From the NCBI GenBank assembly GCA_030737875.1, contig CM060923.1:493670453-493734452 (forward strand): DNA of 64,000 bases, read 5' to 3'. A program made the translations under genes and the position numbers. The notes under the pieces are model-generated. The model was not told the origin of the DNA. It saw only the letters and a list, made by a program, of their open reading frames with translations, and made no database searches. Below, in pieces: positions 1 to 8,494 of the stretch; positions within the stretch are counted from its first letter, which is position 1; each line of letters starts with the position of its first letter. The DNA comes from Allium sativum (lineage: Eukaryota; Streptophyta; Magnoliopsida; Asparagales; Amaryllidaceae).

Positions 1-1247
1 ATTGCCTGTGTGGCATGCCTAAGTGGCAATATGATCAAGGCTTCTGTTGAAAAGAAGAGTCTTGTGGTTGATGATCAAAGCACGGCCTGTGTGGCACAGC
101 TTTGTGTAGCGTTGATTCGCGAGCCTCACACCCGGTGGTGAACCAAAAACGGGAGAGTACCTCAGGGAGGATATGCGTTTCTTTCTAGTTAGAAGTGGCG
201 TCAGTGGTTTTATACGCCCTGACGAGTTTGACTTATGTGGTTGTTGCTGTTGCGAGGCGCCTCGGTTAGATAGGACGATCCGGGTCCGATGGAGTCATTC
301 GTTTGCTCATTTACGCCCCATAGGGCGGGGAAACGTAGTGTTTAGGCATATTAATCCACATCGGTGGACCGGCCCTGTCGCTCTAAGGCTTGCCTGCGCG
401 CTTGCCTGAGGCTCGGGCTAGAGAGTTTTGAATCGGTAGAGGACGATCCCCGGCCTCGGTTCGCAGATGGAAATCCAATTTCCAATACGCGACTTTGTGG
501 TTTTGATTGTAATCCTATATATGGCGACATAGTGGGATGGGGCGCTTATGCCGTCTATGATTGATACTTATGATTTGAAGTTGTTTTATACTCTATGCAC
601 TTATAATAGTATCAAATGATTTGTTTTAAACGTATCAAGCATTCTTGGCTATTATAAGGTAAAAACCCTATCTTCCAGCTTGCGTTGCATTGTGTGATGG
701 GAACTGGGTCTTATAATAGCTTCATTGTTCTTTATTTAGCATTGCTCTGTTGTTTCATGCACTGGTGTTCTTGGGAGGGAACCCGTTCCGTGTTATACGG
801 CGTGGTCCCTTGATTTACCTAACTTTAAAATAAAGATTTATAACTGTTTTAGTTCTCACACCAGTCCCATGACTGACCTGGAGTTTATTGTTTTAACCTA
901 AACTCTGGGTGCCCCTATTTTGACACGGGCAGCTAGTAGTTTTGGTTTTGCAGATTTATATTCACAGGATCTTGGTTTACAGCTGGAACGATATCCTCAA
1001 AGCTTTGTATCCGTATATCTCTTCTAGTTGTGTATTGTATTATTTTCTGCTGCTATGTAATTTATTTAAATCTCTAATATTTCTATGTAATATTTATTCA
1101 TTTATACTCTGTATATTCTTGTATTATGATGGAATTGTTGTAATAAACAATGAAATGTTCTTGCGCCTGCGTTCTATTTTGTCGTGTTGTCAAAACAATT
1201 CGTTCTTTCTCTTCTCTTCGGAGACCGGGGAAGTTCGGGTCGTTTCA
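1..1247 (+). repeat. Element B 5' LTR, 3'-terminal portion
   Basis: The segment ends in CA at 1247, directly before the tRNA-type primer site, and matches 45274-46519 of the 3' LTR. It holds conserved LTR hairpins, namely ATTGCC (1-6) with GGCAAT (25-30) and CAGTC / CCAT loop / GACTG (862-875). A GGGTGCCC ... GGGCAGC block follows, and then a polyadenylation-type AATAAA. Short ORFs here are not conserved between the two LTR copies and are not genes. Confidence 0.9.
1142..1147 (+). promoter_or_regulatory. Putative LTR poly(A) signal AATAAA
   Basis: A canonical AATAAA lies about 100 bases before the LTR end in a T-rich context. The equivalent AATAAA recurs in the 3' LTR of B near 46413. It would define the end of R in the LTR transcript; no transcript data are available. 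Confidence 0.45.
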
Positions 1248-1250
1248 TCA

Positions 1251-1264
1251 TGGTATCAGAGCTT
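1251..1264 (+). other. Element B primer-binding site (initiator tRNA-Met type)
   Basis: TGGTATCAGAGC starts three bases after the LTR end. This is the usual plant initiator-Met tRNA complement used to prime minus-strand DNA in gypsy and copia elements. Confidence 0.9.
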
Positions 1265-1323
1265 CGGTTTACAAAGCTCAGAGAACAAGGCACATTAGAA
1301 CCATACAAAAGAATTCATTAGAG

Positions 1324-1381
1324 ATTGGATTAGTAATATCCAATGGAATGACTCGTTAGAGATGGGATCAGTAGTATCCTA
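1324..1381 (+). ncRNA. Twin leader hairpins of element B (candidate packaging or dimerisation signal)
   Basis: Stem 1 is 1324-1330 with 1338-1344. Stem 2 is about 1363-1368 with 1376-1381, and its loop CAGTAGT is shared with elements A, C and E. The position, between primer site and body, is where retroelement packaging and dimerisation signals usually lie. The function is inferred. Confidence 0.45.
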
Positions 1382-1459
1382 GAACGAGTGTGAAGAGTAT
1401 ATTATTAAAATGAAAACAAGTTTTGTTTTGAAATTTAAATCAATTATTCGAATTTGATT

Positions 1460-1464
1460 ATTTA
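1460..1464. repeat. Element A left target-site duplication ATTTA
   Basis: ATTTA sits immediately before the TG of the 5' LTR and is identical to 14511-14515. Confidence 0.9.
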
Positions 1465-2111
1465 TGTAACGACCCAGATTTTTGAACAGTTTATTTTAAA
1501 TATTTAGTATGGTTTTAAATATTGAATTCATAATATAAATGGTATTTTATTGGGTTATCGATTAAATAATCGAAATACGATTTATTTTGATAATTATCGA
1601 AATACGAGAAGTTTGAAATAATTCAATTCGAAGATAAAACTGAATCAAAACAGTTCAGTCGACTGATATAAATTCTATATTGAATTAGAACGATAATAAT
1701 AATTTATTTTCGATGAATGTATCCGTTTGAAACCGATTATATATTTAAATTTGATTTAAATTAAATCGTCAATTTTATATTGACAGTCTGTATAAACAAT
1801 CAAATTAAAGTTCAGAATATCGTAGAAACTTGGAATGTCGGTCGTTACATCTAGATAAGGGTTCAGGATTTCACATTAGATACCACAGGATATTTTCGAA
1901 TAAAATATAAACAAAATCAAATTAGTTTAATTACTTTCAACCTGAGCCGACGTTAGTTTTCTTTTCGCAGACCTAAATGTTGAAATTTACCATCTACATT
2001 TGTACCCCTCGCAGGCCTACTTCTTTAATTCACATACCATTTGTCTTTCCATTTCAATATCAAGGAAGCAAGGATTTAATGTCCATTGCACTGTTGTCTC
2101 CTTCGCACCTG

Positions 2112-2120
2112 TATAAATAA
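2112..2120 (+). promoter_or_regulatory. TATA box of element A 5' LTR
   Basis: TATAAATAA is followed about 30 bases later by a long C/T-rich stretch typical of plant start sites. The same box is kept in the 3' LTR near 9142. No other promoter-like site this good was seen in the LTR. Confidence 0.6.
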
Positions 2121-2942
2121 GCATCGTCTCCGTTCTACTTCTAGACTCCAATCCAACTTAAAACCTTTCGAGTCTCTACTTCTTCTATTTCCTTTTGTTC
2201 CATTTTTTTCTCAGTTAATAAAACCAAATCGAACCACCAGTTATAAAAAAAAAGATCGAGACCCAAATCACGATCGAATTCTGGAAGATCGAAATTAGGG
2301 CTAGCACGTTGGCTTTTGGCGCAACGAGGAAGATAGATGGGTGCGACTGTTCTCTGAGTTTTCGAGTTCAAACCAGGTAGAAGACGCTTGAAAAGGGGTT
2401 CGAGGCTAGGAGAGGGTTATGTAAAGGAGGTCGACTATCTGGTGGAGGGCTGGGGTTCGAACGGGTGTTCAGTGAAGGAGTTCGATCCTTCTAGTGACAA
2501 ACTGGAGTTCGGTATTGGGATTTGAGGAGTTCGACAGTGAAAGGTTTGGGAAGTTCGATCCGTGATTTCTGGGAGGAATTTGAGAGGAGCCATGTACTAT
2601 GGTGGAAGCAGGCGTGACAGAAATGGTCATCACTTTGAGAAGAATGGAGTGTCTGCAATGAGTTCGAGGAAATGCCATAATGGATGACTGAAATTTTAAG
2701 GGTTGTTTGCAGTAAAAAGGTTGATCGATGGCTGTTGAGTGGCTTCGTAGTCGTTCAAGAAATAAGCTATACGTTTATTTTAAAATACATAGAAGAATTA
2801 TTTTATTTATCGTTAGTTATTAATTAAAATCAATAATCCGGTTAATCATAAATAAATATTCGTAGGTAGAATTTCACTTAAGACAAATTGTAGCTGCGAT
2901 GTTCCGAGATTTGAATGGATATTCAGCGCAAATAATATCGAG

Positions 2943-2948
2943 GTGAGT
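2943..2948 (+). other. Candidate 5' splice donor in element A LTR
   Basis: AG followed by GTGAGT at the end of the leader is a near-consensus donor. The same site is kept in the 3' LTR at 9974-9979, and analogous donors occur at the equivalent place in B, C and E. The acceptor is not determined. Confidence 0.4.
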
Positions 2949-3080
2949 AAATCTCATTCACCTTTTATTTATAATTATTTTTACTTCGTAAAAATAATTG
3001 TTGTTGCTTGTTTGGATTTTTCTGCTTGTTTTATATATATTAGTTATTTAGGCTATTATATATATTGGGTTGATTGATTG

Positions 3081-3263
3081 GTTGGATTCCCGCAGTCTCA
3101 TTAGCGGATGCCCGCGGTACCATAGCGGATGATTACCCTATACGCCCCACGCTATGATTAGTGGATGACCTTCTATACCACGATATTCTGCCACGAAGCA
3201 GAATGGGTATTATTTATGTGCTAACATCTGTGGATGCAGGTAAACAGGTTGGAGGAATCCAAC
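3081..3263 (+). other. Structured inverted-repeat block in element A LTR
   Basis: GTTGGATTCC at 3081-3090 and GGAATCCAAC at 3254-3263 are perfect 10-base inverted repeats. They frame a GC-richer block with an inner hairpin, TTCTGC (3186-3191) and GCAGAA (3198-3203), and several GCGGATG copies. The same block is present in the 3' LTR at about 10111-10293. Confidence 0.55.
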
Positions 3264-3644
3264 TGGATTCCTCAAAAATATATTATCTGTTTGTTTGTCG
3301 GTTTCATATACATTCTCATATATGATGTGTTAAAAATCCCGTGATTTGATAACTGATTAATTGGGGTGTTTAAATATCACTGAGGCTCGAATATTGATTT
3401 ATAAAAATACCGGAAAAGGATAATAGAGATTTGAAAAATGGAATTCTATTTTTATAAATAGAATTTGAATTTTTAATGAAGTATAGAAAATATTAACTGT
3501 TTTAAATATATAAAACAAGTGAATTTATAAACTTGGTTTATAAATTAAAATACGGGGTTGAATTGGATTTATAAACTTTATTTATAAGTTTATAAATGTG
3601 AAAATTTAAGGGAAGTTATAAACGTTGTTTATAAATTAAATAAT

Positions 3645-4440
3645 ACAAATAGAATTTGAATATGAGAAATTAGAATGAAATTTGAATATTTGAATTCAAA
3701 GGAATTAAAATAAAATTTGAATTCAAAGGAATTCAAATAAAGAAAATTCAAATAGAGAGTTTGATATAAAATTTGAATAAAGAAATTCAAATAGAGATTT
3801 GAATGTAGAATTTCAAAATAGAATTTGAAGTAAACTTTGAAAATAGGATTTTCAAATAGAATTTCAAATAGGATTTCAAAATAGTAAATCCAAATGGTTT
3901 TGAAATGGAATTTGAATTCAAGGGAATTCAAATGGATTTGAGTGTAGAAATTCAAATGGAAACTTAATAAAGGAATTTGAATATAGAGAATTCAAACAGA
4001 ATTGAATATAGAATTTGAATCGAGAATTCAAAAAGAATTGAATATGGAATTTGAATATAGAAATTCATAAAGGAATGTGAATAGAGGAATAAAGGAATCT
4101 GAATAAATGAATTTGAAATATTGAATTTCAAAGAAGAATTGAATTGAATTTGAAATATTGAATTTCAAAGAATTGAATTGAATTTGAATATAAAATAGAA
4201 AAGGAAATTCAACTACATAATTTGAATATAGGAATTTAAATTGGAGTTGAATAAAGGAAATTTAAATATAGAATTTGAATAATAGAAAAGGAAATGGAAA
4301 TTTGAATTTAGAATTTAAATAGAAAAGGAAATAGAATTTGAACATAGAATTCAAATAGAAAAGGAATTGGAATTTGAATATAGAATTCAAATAAAAGCGA
4401 GATTGGAATTTGAATCAAGAAATTCAAATAGAGTTAAAAT
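3645..4440 (+). repeat. Degenerate GAATTTGAA / TTCAAAT repeat tract, element A 5' LTR
   Basis: About 800 bp are built from recurring GAATTTGAATATAG and TTCAAATAGA-like words. Many abut as the palindrome GAATTTGAATTC. The tract is matched in the 3' LTR at about 10675-11470. The minus-strand ORFs here translate to low-complexity F/N/L-rich peptides and are not genes. Confidence 0.8.
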
Positions 4441-5201
4441 GGAGTTGGATTCATTTTAACGAAGTTTAAAGGTTTTTATATATATAAATATAATTAAAAC
4501 GAACTCGCCACAGCGCTGCAGTTCGTAAATTGGCGACTCGAACTTCAATTGAGTATACAGGACTCAATTGAAGTCGGAATTCTTTGAAACAAGAATCGTC
4601 AGGACCGGTTGAATAATAGTTTTCTGATGGTAGAGAAAAATCTGGATTTCGTCGAATAGATTTTGAGTTATGTCAAAATCAAAATTTTAAAAATGCAGCG
4701 CCAGAAACCATTAAAACCATAATGGATTTTATATAATAAATATAGGGATTTCTAAGCAAATAAAAATCCGAATTTCCATTTAAAAACCTGGTCTTGAGTT
4801 AGAAGATAAAGGTGAACTCAAGCAAAGCAAGTAAAGTGATTTTTGAAACAATAATCATATTTTTGATTATTGGATAAAATTAACTAAGTCAAAGAAAATT
4901 AGTTAATCAAGTGTTGAATTGAAGTCAAACCTTGAAAGGCGAATTTGGAATTGTAAATATATATTCGAAATCGAATATAGTACCTAAATTGAAATTTGAA
5001 TTCAATTAGTTGATAAGCAAGTTGAAATATATTTGAAACGTGTTATATTCAAATATACAAGCGAAATAGGCAAAGAGATAGTTAACGAGTTAATTTAACG
5101 AGTGGAGTCAAAACGAGTGTATGGGGTTGAAATAAATTGGACAGGGATAAACACACAGGAGACAGGTATGGGATAAAGTGATGAAGGTATATAATTAGTG
5201 T

Positions 5202-5380
5202 GCTCGACAAAAAGGTACACGTTTAATTTCCATATGAGATTTTATGCGCCGTATCGGCAAGCCGCTTGGCTTTTTCTTTTCTTTTTGAAATAAGAAGGAC
5301 CAGGAATGCTATTTGAAATTTCCCGATGCTCCCGGTACAGGGGAGGTTATGGCGAATTTTTCCGAAAATTTAAGGAGTTA
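5202..5380 (+). other. Conserved 200-bp module (LTR location in element A)
   Basis: The block runs from a CTCGACAAA..GGTACA start through GCCGCTTGGCTTTTTC to GGTTATGGCGAA. The same block is in the LTR of E (about 51795-52020) but in the internal body of B (about 14950-15190) and C (about 26151-26390). No ORF is conserved in it; it may be an RNA or cis-acting module. Confidence 0.6.
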
Positions 5381-6266
5381 GAATATTTTTAAGAAAAACT
5401 GATAAGTTGAAATTCATATATCAATATATTTAGAACTCGATAAGGAACTGAATTTAGAAATAGAATAGAAAAAATCAAAAAGGGAATCTATGAATCAAAT
5501 CAGAAATAAAGAATAGAAAGAGAAGCGTATACGTGTTTTAAAAATGAATAATTGGTTTAATATGGTGTTGATTAGACGAGTTAGCAGTCTCGTCTGTTTT
5601 GAAGTTGATGATATTTTCAGTCAAGGTCTAAGAGGTAATAATACCCCAACTTGATTGATTTCATTATTAGCTGATAAATAGCAAGATTCAGGCTCGAAGG
5701 AATGTGTAAAGGGGTTTAGTCGAATGCAGTACCTTGGGTTGTTGTGACGATGTTTTACATAACATTCGTTTTAACCTAAGTAAGGAAATTTTGGAAATAT
5801 AATAATAAATATTTCCTAAGTATAAAAATGAATGATCGTAAAAGAAATTCGTAATTGGAATATTTTCCAATTATTTATAGAGGGTATTTTCTAAGTATAG
5901 AAAATAAAAGAAGGCGATGTATAGAAATATTTTCCAAATAGTGTAAAAGGGCCAATATGGTTATTGGAATATTTGGTTAACAAATATTGATAAGGAAATG
6001 GAGAAGAGATTTAATTAATGAAATATTAATTAAAGAGCCCAGTGATTTGTTTGATATGTTTGGATGAACACTTGTTTTTATTCGATAGTTAAATCACAGA
6101 CTATCGAAGTTTTGACCATCGTTGTCAATATGGAGAGACCAGTTGGATTATTATCCGAAGAACCACTCCGTATCGGCATAAGCGTTGCGAACCAAGTATG
6201 CTGAATATATTGAAGACGGACTAAAATGCAAGGACTCTTTCTATTAATAGAAATAGTGCCTTCGGT

Positions 6267-6287
6267 TTCGTTCAATCCCAGAACGAA
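6267..6287 (+). ncRNA. Conserved TTCGTTC / GAACGAA hairpin (element A)
   Basis: This is a 7-bp stem with loop AATCCCA. The same stem, with a 7-base loop ending CCCA, is found in B (45085-45105), C (24115-24135) and the 3' LTR of E (62985-63005). The function is unknown. Confidence 0.5.
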
Positions 6288-7041
6288 CGTAAATGGACGA
6301 ATGTCTGACAGAGTATTTCCAATGATCAAATGGGTTGGTCTGTATGAATATATATGGTTGCAACGGATTTATCCCTTAGCATAATATCCAGAATATTTGT
6401 GCAAACTCAACTAGTGATTAACGGATCTGACAATGTGGCATTCAAAGTGATTGTGCTATCAATGAATGGTAAGTATTCGTAGCCTCAGGCATCAACAACT
6501 GGGAAAGGACAAAAATCGGGCAGGCAGCATGGCTATGTGGGTCGCACCCATTAGGATGTATAATCACCTATCTAGAGGTTCATTTAATTTCTTATTCTAT
6601 TCGATGCTGTCCCAGTCGGGAGACGGTTGCTTATCCCAACCGTTGGTGATATACATTCGATACACTCAAGCGAAATGAGTGGTCGGTCATGTGTGGGCCG
6701 GGTTGCAAGACGTTCTTGTTGAACCCAGTGTATTCCTCTCTAGAGATACACTAGCGGAAGGTGGTTCCATACCTTGTCATGTTGGAAATCCAATCTCCAA
6801 TAAGCGCCATGCGGTTTTTGATTTTATACTATGTATGTGGAGCATGAGATGCAAGCGTTCTGCTATTTGGGTATTTATTTGATGTAGGCATTACTATAAT
6901 ATCACTGGATTTTCGTATTAAAGTGTTTTGGGTTATAGTAAGGTAAAAACCGTCCGTGTTTATGTCCGGGCTGGTCTTACTATTACCTTTTCTTTTGAAA
7001 GGATTTTTAAAGTTAAACAAGTGGTTGGAGTTTACTCACAC

Positions 7042-7055
7042 CAGTCCCATGACTG
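7042..7055 (+). ncRNA. Conserved CAGTC / GACTG hairpin (element A)
   Basis: This is a 5-bp stem with loop CCAT, 437 bases before the LTR end. Equivalents lie at 862 (B), 25136 (C), 54047 (E) and 48289 (isolated fragment), all 375-450 bases from their LTR end. Confidence 0.5.
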
Positions 7056-7479
7056 ACCCAGAGTTTATTTTGTTTTGTTTTTTCCCTAAACTCTTGGGTG
7101 CCCAAATTTGTACGGGCAGTCAAGTAGTTCAGGTGTTTACAGATACCATTGGAGGAGCTTGGAGCAGGAGGCTTCAGCGTTAGTTACCTAGTGTTATTTT
7201 TCGCTGTATTGTAAGTATTGAACCCTGATTCTGAATGTACATGTATACAGAAATTTTGTATTACAAAAGTATATATATATTATATTTATTCATTCCGCTG
7301 TGAGGTTCATGTTTTACCCTGATGTTGTGTATTCTTCTTCTTCTATTCTAATATTTCTTTCCTTCTATTTCTCATCCTCTAACTTCTTTCTAATACCGAT
7401 TCGGTATTTTCGATGTCTGAACAGTCGACACTGGGTTTTGTGTTGATTTTCGGAGTCGAAAATCGCGTGGTCGTTACAG

Positions 7480-7491
7480 TGGTATCAGAGC
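7480..7491 (+). other. Element A primer-binding site
   Basis: TGGTATCAGAGC lies one base after the 5' LTR end and is complementary to plant initiator-Met tRNA. Confidence 0.92.
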
Positions 7492-7539
7492 TTAGGTTGA
7501 GCGAACACCTAGGCTTGTGTGGCATGTGCTCATTAGAGA

Positions 7540-7558
7540 TAGGGTCAGTAGTATCCTA
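7540..7558 (+). ncRNA. Leader hairpin of element A, CAGTAGT loop
   Basis: TAGGGT / ATCCTA closes the loop CAGTAGT with one G-U pair. Element C has a perfect TAGGAT / ATCCTA around the same loop. Confidence 0.45.
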
Positions 7559-8480
7559 GAATGAGTTGAGTGTATAGATACGAGAGAGCGTATTTGTTAT
7601 TTGATATAAAAGCTATTTTATATTGTGTTAACTAGTCTGTGAGTGGTTTATGAATTCTGGTCGAATCGTGGGACGCCACGAAGTCGATAGGAATTTCTAA
7701 ACACTTGAATAGAGAAATTCAACACGATATTGTTTTAAAGTGGGTAAATGAAATAATTTTACCCAAGTTTCTATTTTGATATAGAAGGAATAATTTTCTG
7801 AAATTATTATATGGATGTGTTGATTGTTAGGATTATAATCAAACGAGATTATAAAATTGGAATGGTTATATATAACCAAAATAGAATTTGTATAAGAATT
7901 AAATATACAAATGAGATGAATTAGAATTTAATTCAAACCGGAATTAAGAATTCAAAATCCTGGGAAGTTTGAAAATATTTTCTAAAAGTAAATAATATAG
8001 CTTTGTTTTGTAAAGGATTTGAATAAATACCATTTTTGAATGGATTTTAGAAGTGATAAAGCACTGAATTCACTTCCGTGACTGGAAAATAATTCTGATG
8101 AGGACTGCAGCTTCATCAATGTTCATTTTCGAGTTCTAAGTGATGGATTGCTACCTTAGAAAAACCTTGATGGGAATTTGTTTGGAAGAAAACAAATAGT
8201 TTGGAAATATTCAAATGCTTTGAATTGGAAATGGTTATAAATATATTTATATGTGATTTCAAAAAGGATATGAAGTAAAAACCTGGGTATTTGAGTTCCA
8301 GCATTTAAATTTGACCTAAACAAGTTAAATGGATCGAAGTAAATAAATAGAAACCAAAAGTTTGGTAGAACTAAAATTGTTGAAATATGAAGAGGTGAGT
8401 TTCAACATAAGTGAGATTTTGGATAATAATGAGTTTGTATCATTTTTCCTACCTTAGCAATTTCGAGGACGAAATTATTT

Positions 8481-8494
8481 TGAGGGGGGAAGAA
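8481..8494 (+). other. Element A polypurine tract
   Basis: TGAGGGGGGAAGAA abuts the TG of the 3' LTR, the expected position for the plus-strand DNA primer. It is preceded by the TTTCGAGGACGAAAT motif common upstream of plant gypsy polypurine tracts. Confidence 0.9.

Larger units (their letters stand above)
1248..1464 (+). mobile_element. Element B internal body, left part (leader)
   Basis: The segment is non-coding. After the primer site come two hairpins: ATTGGAT / ATCCAAT with a 7-base loop at 1324-1344, and GGAT / ATCC around loop CAGTAGT at 1363-1381. Both recur in related elements. It is cut by the insertion of element A; the body resumes at 14516. Confidence 0.85.
1465..7478 (+). repeat. 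Element A 5' LTR (6014 bp)
   Basis: The order within the LTR is: AT-rich U3; TATA box at 2112; pyrimidine-rich leader; strong splice donor at 2943; a structured 183-bp block at 3081-3263; about 800 bp of degenerate GAATTTGAA / TTCAAAT repeats (about 3645-4440); a conserved module at 5202-5380; the TTCGTTC / GAACGAA hairpin at 6267; the CAGTC hairpin at 7042; and the LTR end at 7478. If the TATA box is used, U3 is only about 0.7 kb and most of the LTR would be transcribed R. ORFs in the repeat block are by-products of the repeats. Confidence 0.93.
7479..8494 (+). mobile_element. Element A internal body, non-coding
   Basis: The 1016 bp between the LTRs hold a primer site, a leader hairpin at 7540-7558 and a polypurine tract at 8481-8494. 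The only ORFs are short and AT-rich (for example 62 codons on the minus strand at 8116-8304), with no retroelement similarity. No gag, protease, RT, RNase H or integrase motif is present, so replication would need proteins in trans. Confidence 0.88.

Noticed and set aside
2469..2678. 69-codon minus-strand ORF conserved between both LTRs of A (also 9500-9709)
   Set aside because: The LTRs differ by about 1%, so retention is uninformative. No domain, and it is antisense to the likely leader.
3629..3955. 108-codon minus-strand F/L/N-rich ORF resembling a membrane protein, also at 10660-10986
   Set aside because: It is produced by the GAATTTGAA / TTCAAAT repeat tract; low complexity and no start-site or codon-use support.
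7480..7491. TGGTATCAGAGC considered as part of a tRNA gene
   Set aside because: Only the primer-complementary 12 bases are present and they sit right after an LTR end in each element. No cloverleaf could be found.
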